In this document: positions 1 through 8,925 of the stretch, piece by piece | How positions within the stretch are numbered: the stretch's first letter is position 1 | Layout of the letters: every line of letters starts with the position of its first letter | From: Leptospira kobayashii | GTDB taxonomy: Bacteria > Spirochaetota > Leptospiria > Leptospirales > Leptospiraceae | Direction: 5' to 3' | Length of the DNA stretch: 64,000 bases | NCBI RefSeq assembly: GCF_003114835.2 | Contig: NZ_AP025028.1 | Span: 2,942,001 to 3,006,000, forward strand | Translations under genes and position numbers: made by a program | The notes under the pieces: generated by a model | What the model was told of the DNA's origin: nothing | The model's database searches: none | What the model saw: only the letters and a program-made list of their open reading frames with translations

Positions 1-357
1 GCCAACAAGTTGAGCGCCGGATTTAGTTAGCCTGGATACCATTTCGTCAATGTCTTCAACGGTGAACATAACGCGCAGATAACCGAGTGCGTTTACAGGA
101 GCAGTCCGGTGATCTGAAATAATAGGTGGGGTGAGAAATTGTGAAAGCTCAAGTCTGCTATGACCATCCGGGGTAACCATCATAGCAATTTCTACGCACT
201 GAGAACCGAGTCCGGTGATTCGACCAGCCCATTCACCTTCTATAGTGGCTCGCCCTTCGAGCTTCAACCCAATCTCTTCAAAGAAAGATATTGCCTTATC
301 AAGGGATTTTACAACGATACCGACATTATCCATTCTTAATAATTTGTTTTTTTTCAT
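1..357 (-). CDS. VOC-family (glyoxalase/bleomycin-resistance-like) protein, C-terminus cut by window edge
   Basis: The reverse strand reads open from an ATG at 355-357 to the left edge of the window, giving the first 119 residues; the stop lies outside. The N-terminus (MKKNKLLRMDNVGIVVKSLD) followed by an FFEEIGLKLEG segment is the typical first beta-alpha-beta unit of the vicinal oxygen chelate fold, and a second GYLRVMFTVEDIDEMVSRL segment matches the start of the second repeat. Family members are metal-dependent lyases, dioxygenases or antibiotic-binding proteins; nothing visible selects one of these. No strong Shine-Dalgarno sequence precedes the ATG. The 124 bases to purT upstream hold no gene I can support. 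Confidence 0.8.
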   Translation of the reverse strand, partial: MKKNKLLRMDNVGIVVKSLDKAISFFEEIGLKLEGRATIEGEWAGRITGLGSQCVEIAMMVTPDGHSRLELSQFLTPPIISDHRTAPVNALGYLRVMFTVEDIDEMVSRLTKSGAQLVG

Positions 358-481
358 AGGTTTATCTCATTATGCGTAAAAATTTATTTCACCATCATTC
401 TTATTTAGAAGATTTCGAATTTCTTCCAAAAAATTAACATTTCATAATATTCTCATAGGCCGGATAACACCCGCTCATGTT

Positions 482-1663
482 TCATAAATCCAGTTGGATA
501 TGATCTCGAATTTGCCTCGCTTTCTCACGTGCCTCTTCCATTGTTTTCGCTTTTGCAAGTGCTACACCCATTCTACGTTTTCCTTGGATCTCCGGTTTTC
601 CAAACAATCGAAGGTCGGCATTTTTTAGTGATAATGCTTTTTCCATTCCCTTAAAACCAGGAGAAGAAATATTTCCTTCGAGTAGAATGGCGGCAGAAGC
701 CGCAGGAGTATAATATTCCAATTCAGGAATGGGTAAACCGAGTAAAGCCCGAACATGAAGGGAGAACTCCGAATAATTTTGACTAATCAAAGTCACAAGC
801 CCGGTATCATGCGGTCTAGGAGAAACTTCACTGAAATAAACTTCATCACCCTTGATAAATAATTCGACTCCGAAAATCCCATATCCACCCAAACCGGTTG
901 TCACCTTTTTCGCAATTCGTTTAGCGGATGTTAATGCCAGATCCGACATAGGCTGAGGCATCCAGGATTCTACATAATCTCCATGCACTTGTTTGTGCCC
1001 GATCGGTTCCAGAAAGGAAGTGCCGCCTATGTGGCGTATGGTGAGTAAAGTGATTTCAAAATCGAAGGAAACGAATTCTTCAATGATCATCCTACCTTTT
1101 CCCGATCTTCCTCCGGTTTGCCCGTATTCCCACGCACCTAATATGTCTTTCTCTTCCCTAATTAGACTTTGTCCTTTTCCGGAAGAACTCATGATAGGTT
1201 TCACGACACAGGGCATGCCGATTTCTTTAATACAGTTTTGAAACTCCGTCAAATTATCCGCAAAACGGTAATTAGATGTCTTTAATCCTAGTTCAATACT
1301 TGCAAAATTCCGAATCCCTTCCCGGTTCATAGTCAAGTTCACTGCCTTTGCACTGGGAACGATTTTAAAACCGTCTGCTTCCAATTTCTCCAAAGTCTTA
1401 GTATGAATGGCTTCTATTTCAGGCACGATAAAATCCGGTTTGATTTCACGAAGTGTGGATTCCAAGACGATAGGATCCAACATATCGATGACCCTGAACT
1501 CATGCGCAACCTGCATAGCAGGAGCATTCGGATAACGATCAATCGCTATGACATGAATTCCGAATCTTTGTGCCTCAATAGCGACTTCTTTGCCGAGTTC
1601 CCCCGAGCCGAGTAAAACGAGTTTTGTAGAAGAGGGAGAAAATGGAGTACCTATTTTTTGCAT
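482..1663 (-). CDS. purT: Formate-dependent phosphoribosylglycinamide formyltransferase PurT
   Basis: PurT makes formyl-GAR from GAR, formate and ATP, the folate-independent route for the third step of purine synthesis. The 393-residue length is normal for the family. The N-terminus ([20 protein letters not shown]) is the PurT/PurK ATP-grasp entry domain, followed by the [14 protein letters not shown] segment, the ATP-grasp lid ([15 protein letters not shown], about residues 153-167) and the metal-site stretch FFIK...[14 protein letters not shown] near residues 265-290. The ATG at 1661-1663 is the natural start. It sits alone on the reverse strand, 167 bases downstream of the desaturase-like gene. 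PurM is encoded elsewhere in this window (about 38 kb), so purine genes are scattered. Confidence 0.95.
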   Translation of the reverse strand: MQKIGTPFSPSSTKLVLLGSGELGKEVAIEAQRFGIHVIAIDRYPNAPAMQVAHEFRVIDMLDPIVLESTLREIKPDFIVPEIEAIHTKTLEKLEADGFKIVPSAKAVNLTMNREGIRNFASIELGLKTSNYRFADNLTEFQNCIKEIGMPCVVKPIMSSSGKGQSLIREEKDILGAWEYGQTGGRSGKGRMIIEEFVSFDFEITLLTIRHIGGTSFLEPIGHKQVHGDYVESWMPQPMSDLALTSAKRIAKKVTTGLGGYGIFGVELFIKGDEVYFSEVSPRPHDTGLVTLISQNYSEFSLHVRALLGLPIPELEYYTPAASAAILLEGNISSPGFKGMEKALSLKNADLRLFGKPEIQGKRRMGVALAKAKTMEEAREKARQIRDHIQLDL

Positions 1664-1830
1664 GACCCCGCCAGAGAAACATCCAATCCCTTGGTGACAA
1701 GTGAAATTACAAATTTAAGTTTTTGATTCACGGTATCCATGGAAATATAAGTTAATTCGCCCGAGTGAATATTTGAATTCGAATTTTGTTTTATCAATTC
1801 TGTCTTTCATCAAAGACGTATTCCCGGAAC

Positions 1831-3285
1831 CTAAAGTTGATCCATATCTTTCAACCGATCCATTTTTTTCAAAACCGAATTTGCCGCATGATAACCGCAC
1901 ATACCGTGAACTCCTCCGCCGGGAGGAGAAGATGCGGAACAAATATAAATATGCGGGTTCGGAGTGCCGTAAGGATTCCATCTGGCAACCGGACGAAGAA
2001 ATGCCTGAGGGATATCGGCGACTCCACCGGTAATCGCTCCCCCCACATAATTATAATTATACGTTCCGAAATCTTTCGTGTTCATTTTGTGGCGGGATAG
2101 AATTCGATCCTTAAATCCGGGCGCAAATCGTTCCACTTGATTTTCAATCGTATTTGTCAAGTCGAGGGTAGAACCGAAGGGAACATGGCAATAGGCATAA
2201 CCGGTATGTTTCCCTTTCGGTGCGCGCGTAGAATCAAACTGACTTTGCTGAACAAGAAGTACATACGGTTTTTCAGGATGCACTCCCCGCCAAACAGATG
2301 CTTCTCCAAAAGCGATCTCTTCCAAAGTTCCACCTAAATGAACTGTTGATGCCAATAAACAATTCGGATCTTTCCAGGGGATGGGACCGTCTAGTGCCCA
2401 ATCCAATTTGAATACTCCAGGTCCGTACCGATAAGACTTCAATCGTTTCACATATCCGCCGGGCAACACCGAACCCGCGATGTTTGCCAATTGAGTCGGA
2501 TCCGTATCAAACATGATAACTTTGGCCTTAGGCAATTGACGCAAACTGCCTATATAAAAATCAGTTTTGAATTCCACTCCCAAAGTTTTCAAATAAGCCA
2601 CAAACGATGTGGCGATTCCTTCGGAGCCTCCTTTCACGACCGGCCACGATTTCATATGCCCGGTAATGGCAAATAACAAACCTAAGGCGGCAGTAAGACA
2701 ACTTTCCAAAGGAAGGATCGAATGAGCTGCAAGCCCTGCAAACAAAGCTTTCGCCCTTTCCCCTTCGAAGCGACTCATAGCAAGTCCTTTAGCGGAGCGT
2801 ATTCCCAAAAGTCCGAATCGTAAGAAAGACAAAGGATATTTGGGAATGCCTAAAGGAGCGAGAGCATCCGCAAGCAAACCTTCAGGATTTTTTAAAAACG
2901 GTTGAATGAGTTTTATATACGAATCCTCATCCTTTCCCAAACCTTCCGCAGTGTCTTTTAAGCAAGGATAAAGCATTACGGCAGGCATACCATCTAACGG
3001 ATGTGCAACGGAAGCAGCAGGCTCGATCCACTCCAAGCCGTGTCTTTCCAAAGGAAGGGTTTTCAAATAAGGGGATAGAATTCCCATGGGATGAGCTCCG
3101 GAACAAATATCGTGCCGAAAACCGGGAAGCGTCAACTCTCCCGTTCTCATTCCACCGCCTAATCTATCTTTTACTTCCAAAACCAAAACGGAATGGCCCG
3201 CATTGGCAAAAACGGAAGCTGCAGCCAAACCGTTCGGACCGGAACCTATGATACAAACATCATACCGATCTTTGGCAAAACTCAT
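1831..3285 (-). CDS. FAD-dependent oxidoreductase of the phytoene desaturase (CrtI-like) family
   Basis: This 484-residue protein opens with a dinucleotide-binding Rossmann motif (CIIGSGPNGLAAASVF, residues 11-26) and the second conserved piece VLEVKDRLGGGMRT, as in CrtI-type desaturases and related NAD(P)/FAD amine-oxidase-fold enzymes. A C-terminal GGGVHGMCGYHAAN segment matches the FAD-closing motif (GxGVHGxxGxxAA) of this family. The substrate cannot be read from sequence; carotenoids, retinoids and other isoprenoids are all known in the family. It lies 13 bases downstream of the DUF3556 membrane protein on the same strand, so the two are probably one operon and may act on the same lipid. 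Confidence 0.85.
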   Translation of the reverse strand: MSFAKDRYDVCIIGSGPNGLAAASVFANAGHSVLVLEVKDRLGGGMRTGELTLPGFRHDICSGAHPMGILSPYLKTLPLERHGLEWIEPAASVAHPLDGMPAVMLYPCLKDTAEGLGKDEDSYIKLIQPFLKNPEGLLADALAPLGIPKYPLSFLRFGLLGIRSAKGLAMSRFEGERAKALFAGLAAHSILPLESCLTAALGLLFAITGHMKSWPVVKGGSEGIATSFVAYLKTLGVEFKTDFYIGSLRQLPKAKVIMFDTDPTQLANIAGSVLPGGYVKRLKSYRYGPGVFKLDWALDGPIPWKDPNCLLASTVHLGGTLEEIAFGEASVWRGVHPEKPYVLLVQQSQFDSTRAPKGKHTGYAYCHVPFGSTLDLTNTIENQVERFAPGFKDRILSRHKMNTKDFGTYNYNYVGGAITGGVADIPQAFLRPVARWNPYGTPNPHIYICSASSPPGGGVHGMCGYHAANSVLKKMDRLKDMDQL

Positions 3286-3298
3286 AACGAAAACAATC

Positions 3299-4945
3299 TC
3301 AATGAGCCGGCCAAGCCTGCAGTTTCCTTAGTTCCCGAACGTCTACAGTTCCGGAAGACAATAGTCCTTTTTTAGCATCAAAGATCCGATATTCTTGCGT
3401 GGACTTTCCAATCGGTTGCGCTTCCAAAAAAATACATCGAAGTTCCCCTTCTTCAAACTGGCATTGCGCCTGCACGGAACGTAACAACTGTTCATTGTGA
3501 AGATGACCTTCTCCGAAATTCCAACCGAGCACAAGGCCTGCCATAAGTTCACCTTCCATCCATTCGTAATCTTCGGACCGGTCCACCGCCTTGGGAACGA
3601 GTTGTTGAAATGCCCTTCCATGCAAATGCATCAATCGGAACGCCATAACTTTACTCAAAAGCCCTACAGACGCATTCCTGGGATAAAAGCGATCAAGTTG
3701 TTTATAAACGCCTGCGGATGTTTTTTTCAACTGGTCTAATTTGCCGGTACTATCTCCTTTGAAGAGCCAGGCACCGCAGGCCCAATTCCCCGCATAATAC
3801 CGCATAGCGAGCAAAAACGATATCCATTCCGGTTTGATGTTTCCCAAAAGAGGAAGAATAAAACTAACCAAAACGATAAATGCCAAAATAGGATAGGAAC
3901 CGACCGCAAAAGGAATCACATGGGAATTCATTCCGAACAAAAAGAAACCCGCATATACAACTAGAAAATTCCACTCAATCGGAACTCCCATTGGAACATT
4001 GCTTGTAATGTAGCTATGAAGTAAAACCATCAATGCCAAACCGATTACGATCACATCATATGAACCGAGAACACAACCTAACAACAATACGATTGGTGTC
4101 CCCATCTCCAAAACGATCCCCATTCTCGCCTTAAGGATGGCAATCCCGGAAGGATTCAAATCATCGGGATAGTTTCGGTACATTGCTTTCCGATACCATC
4201 CGAAAGGAGTGAACGGACTATTGCTCGCCATTACGCACACTACATAAGGAAAATGATGGTTGAGTTTGGAAAAGCCTGCAAAAAACCAAAGTGCAATTTG
4301 CACGGCCATTGCTCCGGCAATCCAATTTCCGGCAAAAGCAAATACCACTACAGTCACCCAGTAGTGTTCCGCACGTGCCGCGAGAAATACCGTCTTGTCG
4401 AGAACACCTAATATTGGTAAAATGATTATAACCGGAAGATATTCATTCAACCCCGGATTCGGATGGACCAAAGCCAGATACAAAAATACGAGAAGAGCCA
4501 AATACAGGCCCACTTCCAAAATACCCCGTGTTCTCTTACCTATGATCGGAGCACCTTCGAATAAAGGAAGTTTGGTGGTTCCGGGGTAAAGAAAGTATAA
4601 AAAACCTCCGATCGGAGGGAAGTATCTTCCGGTAAGAGGACCGCTTCCGCAACCTAACCCCAATACTTCGAAAAGCAAACTCCATACGATCGCTTTTTGA
4701 AAAGCAACGGGATTCCACCACCAGGAAATCGAATCCCAAGCCCCGAGACCGGGGGTGAAGGAACAGAAAAAGCCCCAAGCCCAGATATAAAAAACAAGTT
4801 TCAATGCATACACAATGTACGCACCTATAGGCGAGCCATACCCTTGCACAGCCCATGCCTGGCAGGCGAGCTTTGCTCTTTGGTTGAAGGATTTTTTAGC
4901 CCATTCCAAGGCATCGTAAGGTGGAGGAGTCGGAAAAAGAAACAT
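3299..4945 (-). CDS. Polytopic membrane protein resembling DUF3556
   Basis: The 548 residues contain about ten hydrophobic segments, the first in the piece starting AYIVYALKLVFYIWAWGFF near residue 43, and a soluble C-terminal tail of about 130 residues. The opening (about 30 residues ending AVQGYGSPIGAYIVY) and the overall plan match what I know of the DUF3556 family, which occurs in actinobacteria and Leptospira; this is from memory, not a search. Its function is unknown. The gene is followed after 13 bases by a desaturase-like oxidoreductase, suggesting a membrane-lipid or isoprenoid role. The ATG at 4943-4945 is the only good start before the first membrane segment. Confidence 0.7.
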   Translation of the reverse strand: MFLFPTPPPYDALEWAKKSFNQRAKLACQAWAVQGYGSPIGAYIVYALKLVFYIWAWGFFCSFTPGLGAWDSISWWWNPVAFQKAIVWSLLFEVLGLGCGSGPLTGRYFPPIGGFLYFLYPGTTKLPLFEGAPIIGKRTRGILEVGLYLALLVFLYLALVHPNPGLNEYLPVIIILPILGVLDKTVFLAARAEHYWVTVVVFAFAGNWIAGAMAVQIALWFFAGFSKLNHHFPYVVCVMASNSPFTPFGWYRKAMYRNYPDDLNPSGIAILKARMGIVLEMGTPIVLLLGCVLGSYDVIVIGLALMVLLHSYITSNVPMGVPIEWNFLVVYAGFFLFGMNSHVIPFAVGSYPILAFIVLVSFILPLLGNIKPEWISFLLAMRYYAGNWACGAWLFKGDSTGKLDQLKKTSAGVYKQLDRFYPRNASVGLLSKVMAFRLMHLHGRAFQQLVPKAVDRSEDYEWMEGELMAGLVLGWNFGEGHLHNEQLLRSVQAQCQFEEGELRCIFLEAQPIGKSTQEYRIFDAKKGLLSSGTVDVRELRKLQAWPAH

Positions 4946-5023
4946 GGGAAACCTGCCTTCTAGGTCAATTCATTCGAAAGGAGACTACACAGATCCGTTT
5001 CCAATTCAATCATTTTACAATGT

Positions 5024-5425
5024 TTATTTTTTTCTTCTTAAAAATTTCAAACCCGACCACACTTCGGATACGGCGCATACCTTGACATCAACTACTCCCA
5101 AAGGCAAACCGATCTCTCTGACTGTATTTTCATTGATATCCGTAGGAACTTTCGAAGAACCTTTGGGCCAGGAAATCCAGATCATTCCTTTCTCAGCCAA
5201 ATGGGAAACCAGTTCGGGAAATTTTTTCTCCAACTCTTTTTTTTCTTTGGTAAAGACATGCAAATAATCAAGAGATCCTTTTAATGTTTTGGAAATCTTC
5301 GTTTCCGACAGATAAGAGGAAAGTTCGGATTCCACATCACTCGGAAGAGAATGAAAAAAAACATTCATACCTTCCTTGATTCCCAACTTGTCCCCCAAAG
5401 CCTTTCCCGAATAACCAACGCTCAT
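5024..5425 (-). CDS. DUF3052-family protein
   Basis: The 133 residues show the whole DUF3052 signature: GYSGKALGDKLGIKEGMNV at the N-terminus, a central IWISWPKGSSKVPTDINEN stretch, and VDVKVCAVSEVWSGLKF near the C-terminus. The family is small, cytosolic and of unknown biochemical function. The start ATG overlaps the stop of the upstream SRPBCC gene by 4 bases (5422-5425), so translation is very likely coupled; pairing with SRPBCC/AHSA1-type proteins suggests a shared small-molecule or stress context, but no more can be said. Confidence 0.88.
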   Translation of the reverse strand: MSVGYSGKALGDKLGIKEGMNVFFHSLPSDVESELSSYLSETKISKTLKGSLDYLHVFTKEKKELEKKFPELVSHLAEKGMIWISWPKGSSKVPTDINENTVREIGLPLGVVDVKVCAVSEVWSGLKFLRRKK

Positions 5426-5934
5426 TTTTTCTTACCCAAGTTTTCCAATTCTTTTTCCATATAACCGAAGTAAGCTTCGATTGTGGAAGTATGCCCAAAA
5501 ATGTATTTGGAAACGAAACGGAATATAGGAGAGAACACTTTCCCGTTTTCCGTAATCGTAAGCTCCGTTCCTCCGGGAACCGTTTTCAGTTCAAATGTCC
5601 AGGAACCACCGAAAGGTTTATCCTCATCCATGATTTTCGATTCAATGAGGCGGTTCTTCTCGTCGCGGATAAAAGAATAAGTCATAATATTTTTATGAGA
5701 ATCAGTTTCCTTCCAGGAAGTAGCGCTGACCGGTTGAATGAGCTTTAGGTTCGGCCTCCACAAGGGATAGTCTTTGAAATTTTTGATCTTTTCATAAATG
5801 ATTTCCGAAGAAGAAGAAAACACCCGGGAGAGACTCACTGTATGATCCGCAGGAAGAGATCTCCCGACCAGATAAATAACAAAGACAAGCGCAAACAAAA
5901 AAACGAATACGTATATTAAAATATTATAAATCAT
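5422..5934 (-). CDS. Membrane-anchored SRPBCC-fold (polyketide cyclase/START-like) protein
   Basis: The protein begins with one hydrophobic helix (residues 3-25), followed by about 145 residues with START-like features: an IYEKIKNFKDYPLWRPN entry helix-strand typical of SRPBCC proteins, a central SWTFELKTVPGGTELTITE hairpin, and a long C-terminal amphipathic helix. Such proteins bind hydrophobic ligands. The single N-terminal helix suggests it is tethered to the inner membrane with the domain facing one side; topology is not determinable here. It is translationally coupled with the DUF3052 gene downstream. Confidence 0.8.
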   Translation of the reverse strand: MIYNILIYVFVFLFALVFVIYLVGRSLPADHTVSLSRVFSSSSEIIYEKIKNFKDYPLWRPNLKLIQPVSATSWKETDSHKNIMTYSFIRDEKNRLIESKIMDEDKPFGGSWTFELKTVPGGTELTITENGKVFSPIFRFVSKYIFGHTSTIEAYFGYMEKELENLGKKK

Positions 5935-6144
5935 AAATTTATCAATTCCCGAATTTCCCCGACTTCGGAGAAGAATTGCCCTTAAGCCAAAATCTAGTTC
6001 ACACCTAAGTCGGAGTCAATCAAAACCCTCCGAAAACAGAGATACATTTCGTTCGTAAAAAATGAATTGTTCCCGGTTTTTCCGGTATCGGATCCCCAAT
6101 TTAAGGCTAGCCATAACCGATACTTTGTTCGTCTAATCCATACT

Positions 6145-6978
6145 ATGGGTCAAAGAAAAATTTTATACAAAACAAGTGGTATTGAAGCAACCGATGGAGC
6201 GGGAGTCAAATTACGCAGGATGCTTGGGACGGAAGAACTTCCTAATCTTGACCCCTTTCTTATGTTAGATACATTCAAAAGCGATAGCCCTGACGATTAT
6301 CTGGCAGGATTTCCAAACCATCCGCACAGGGGATTTGAAACAGTCACTTATCTTTTGGATGGGGTGATGGAGCATAATGATTCCAAAGGTAACAAAGGGG
6401 TTCTGGAAAAAGGCGGGGTGCAATGGATGACTGCGGGCCGTGGGATCGTTCACAGTGAAATGCCCAAACAAGAAAATGGAATGTTACGCGGATATCAACT
6501 TTGGGTAAACTTGCCATCCCAATTGAAAATGATTGAGCCGGGTTACTTTGACGTTTCCAGAAAGGACTGGGCCAAGTTGGAACAGGAAGGTGGATTTGTG
6601 GACATTTTGTCCGGAGAAATCTCAGGAGTCAAAGGTCCAGCTCAGTCGAAAACACCGATTCTTTATGCACACTGGTTTATAAAACCTAATAGTAGTTTGC
6701 AGATTCCGGTTGCAGCCGATTGGAACGGTTTCGTCCATGTATCGGAAGGCGATGTCGAAATCGGGGATACAAAACTTCCGAACGGTTATTTGGGGATCTT
6801 CAGCAATGGAGAAGAAATTCTCATTAAAAATTCGGGCAAACAAACCGCCGATGGAATTTTAGTGATCGGGCAACCGATCGGAGAACCGATTGCACAATAC
6901 GGGCCTTTTGTGATGAACACCAAAGAAGAAATCATGCAGGCATTTACGGATTTCCAATCGGGAAATTTCGGTCATTGA
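6145..6978 (+). CDS. Pirin-family cupin protein
   Basis: The protein contains the pirin metal-binding signature: FPNHPHRGFETVTYLLDG and, about 40 residues on, TAGRGIVHSEMP, giving the His-His-His-Glu ligand set of the N-terminal cupin. A second cupin occupies the C-terminal half. Pirins bind iron; some act as quercetinases or redox cofactors, but the role here is unknown. I chose the ATG at 6145 because conserved similarity begins right after it (RKILYKTSGIEATDG); the frame is open upstream to a TTG at 6067, adding 26 unconserved residues. The stop overlaps the start of the downstream methyltransferase gene by 4 bases, so the genes are probably co-translated. Confidence 0.88.
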   Translation: MGQRKILYKTSGIEATDGAGVKLRRMLGTEELPNLDPFLMLDTFKSDSPDDYLAGFPNHPHRGFETVTYLLDGVMEHNDSKGNKGVLEKGGVQWMTAGRGIVHSEMPKQENGMLRGYQLWVNLPSQLKMIEPGYFDVSRKDWAKLEQEGGFVDILSGEISGVKGPAQSKTPILYAHWFIKPNSSLQIPVAADWNGFVHVSEGDVEIGDTKLPNGYLGIFSNGEEILIKNSGKQTADGILVIGQPIGEPIAQYGPFVMNTKEEIMQAFTDFQSGNFGH

Positions 6979-7700
6979 CAGAAGTATTTTTCGAAAACGA
7001 AGTTCCCATCTCCGAACGATTCGGAGATGTATATTTTTCCAAAGAAGGTGGCACGGAAGAGTCCGCCTACGTCTTTTTTGAAGGAAATCGGATCGCGGAG
7101 AAATGGAAAGAGACTAACACGACAAATAACTCTGGTTTTACGATTGGAGAATTGGGATTCGGAACAGGGCTCAATTACTTCATTACATTGGAAAAATGGA
7201 AAAAGGAAATATCTCCTCCGACCGTATCTTTTTTCAGTTTGGAAAAATTTCCGCTCGAATCTTCCACTTTAAAGATTATGAAAAATCATTTTCCGGAAAT
7301 TTCTACCTGGGAAAAAGGCTTACTCGATAGTTATGAAAAAGCTTTGAAAGATGGCGGGCAAAATCTCAGGTCCCGGATTTGGACCTGGACCACACCCCAC
7401 CCTTCCCATAGAACACAATTCCATCTGCACGTATATTTTTCCGACGTAATTACTACATTAGGTGACTGGAAAGAAAAAATCGATGCCTGGTATTTGGACG
7501 GGTTTTCTCCCGCAAAAAATCCGGAAATGTGGACGGCAGAAGTATTCCAAAAAATAAAAAGTCTGTCCAAAGAAGGAACGAGCTTCGCGACATTTACCGC
7601 AGCAGGTTTTGTCAGACGTAATTTGGAATCAGTCGGATTCCGAGTGGAAAAACAAGCAGGCTTCGGTCGCAAACGGGAAATGTTAGTTGGCGGAATCTGA
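6975..7700 (+). CDS. tRNA (mnm5s2U34) methyltransferase, MnmC1/MnmD-like
   Basis: This 241-residue protein matches the N-terminal (methyltransferase) half of MnmC, which uses S-adenosylmethionine to make mnm5s2U at the wobble base of some tRNAs. The SAM-binding loop is visible as IGELGFGTGLNYF, and the family hallmark WYLDGFSPAKNPEMW, followed by FATFTAAGFVRRNL, near the C-terminus. The start is a TTG at 6975 overlapping the pirin stop. The oxidoreductase half of MnmC is encoded by the next gene in a different frame with a 14-base overlap, instead of being fused as in E. coli. Confidence 0.88.
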   Translation: MTEVFFENEVPISERFGDVYFSKEGGTEESAYVFFEGNRIAEKWKETNTTNNSGFTIGELGFGTGLNYFITLEKWKKEISPPTVSFFSLEKFPLESSTLKIMKNHFPEISTWEKGLLDSYEKALKDGGQNLRSRIWTWTTPHPSHRTQFHLHVYFSDVITTLGDWKEKIDAWYLDGFSPAKNPEMWTAEVFQKIKSLSKEGTSFATFTAAGFVRRNLESVGFRVEKQAGFGRKREMLVGGI

Positions 7701-8925
7701 CAAACCTCAAGTCTACGAAGCGGTGATCATCGGAGGAGGCGTCGCAGGTGCTTCCGTAGCTTATGCACTTTCCAAAAGAAAAATCAAAACCCTCCTACTG
7801 GAAAAAAAAGGGAATCTTTCCGAAGGAGCCAGCGGAAATCCTAGCGGCTTGATTTACCCTTTTCTCACCAAACACAAAACATCCGAGAGTATATTTTCCT
7901 TATCCGCATTCCGTTTTTTAAATGAGGAGTGGGAAAAAATCGAAAATTTTGCCGCCTCGGAAAAATTCAGCTTCTACAAAAACGGAATTTGTTTTTTAAC
8001 GGATTCGGAGTCGGACAAAGACAGATACTTTCACTCGATTGAATCTCATGGACTTGCAAAAGAAGAAACTTTTATCAAAAACGATATCTCCTTTTTACCT
8101 GGAAAGGAAGCACTCTATTTTCCAAAAGGAAAAACAATCTCCCCTCCTATTTATGTTTCTTTGCTTTGTAAATTATCCTCTCCTCACCTAACAATTCATA
8201 CATACGAAAACTTTTTAGAATGGGAAGACAATTCTCCCATACAAATCAACACTGACAAAAGAATTTACCAAACAGATAAATTCTTTTTATGTTTGGCGAA
8301 CGAAGTTTTGGAAATGCAGAGAACAAAATGGCTTCCGATCAAAAAGGTACGGGGACAAATTGTACTCTTGCCCGAATCGAAACTACTTTCTCAAATCACG
8401 AGCTCCGTTCTCTTCGGACATTATTTAACGGAAGATATGGGATCAGGCTCTGTTCTCGGAGCCAGTTTCGATGAGTTTAAATATGAAGAAACTTCCCGAG
8501 TTCATGAAACGGTGGAACTTCTGGAATCCGCCAAAAGACAACTACCGATCTTAAAAACATACTGGGAAGATTTGGAAAAATCACCGGAGACCCTAGGAAC
8601 AAGAGTGAGTTACAGATCCCAAACCCAAGACAGAAGACCTATTCTCGGAAAACTTCCGAACGCGGAACAATTCAAAAGAGACAACCCTTATAAAAAAGGA
8701 GAGTCTCATATCCGTAAACCTCCGATCATCAGTTACTACAAAGATGTTTCTATTTTAGGAGGACTCGGTTCCAGAGGACTCAATCATTCTTTGTTCGGTG
8801 CGGAAATCGTCGTCAGAGAGTCATTGGGAGAAAATCTTCCCATCGAATCGGATCTATTTGAAGATTTTAAACCGGAGAGATTTTTGATTCGTAATTGGAA
8901 AAGAGGGACTCCAATCGAAGATTGA
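7687..8925 (+). CDS. FAD-dependent cmnm5s2U34 oxidoreductase, MnmC2-like
   Basis: The 412 residues correspond to the C-terminal domain of MnmC, which oxidatively removes the carboxymethyl group from cmnm5s2U34. An FAD-binding Rossmann motif (AVIIGGGVAGASVAYALS) begins at residue 12, followed by the family sequence EGASGNPSGLIYP. The C-terminal GGLGSRGLNHSLFGAEI matches the DAAO/MnmC closing motif. The TTG start at 7687, preceded by a GGGAA element about 9 bases upstream, lies inside the end of the methyltransferase gene. The 3' end overlaps the convergent lpxK gene by 59 bases, an unusually long coding overlap. Confidence 0.88.
   Translation: MAESDKPQVYEAVIIGGGVAGASVAYALSKRKIKTLLLEKKGNLSEGASGNPSGLIYPFLTKHKTSESIFSLSAFRFLNEEWEKIENFAASEKFSFYKNGICFLTDSESDKDRYFHSIESHGLAKEETFIKNDISFLPGKEALYFPKGKTISPPIYVSLLCKLSSPHLTIHTYENFLEWEDNSPIQINTDKRIYQTDKFFLCLANEVLEMQRTKWLPIKKVRGQIVLLPESKLLSQITSSVLFGHYLTEDMGSGSVLGASFDEFKYEETSRVHETVELLESAKRQLPILKTYWEDLEKSPETLGTRVSYRSQTQDRRPILGKLPNAEQFKRDNPYKKGESHIRKPPIISYYKDVSILGGLGSRGLNHSLFGAEIVVRESLGENLPIESDLFEDFKPERFLIRNWKRGTPIED

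Noticed and set aside
6067..6144. 26-residue upstream extension of pirin from a TTG
   Set aside because: No family similarity before residue 27; the ATG at 6145 precedes the conserved start, although it lacks a strong Shine-Dalgarno.
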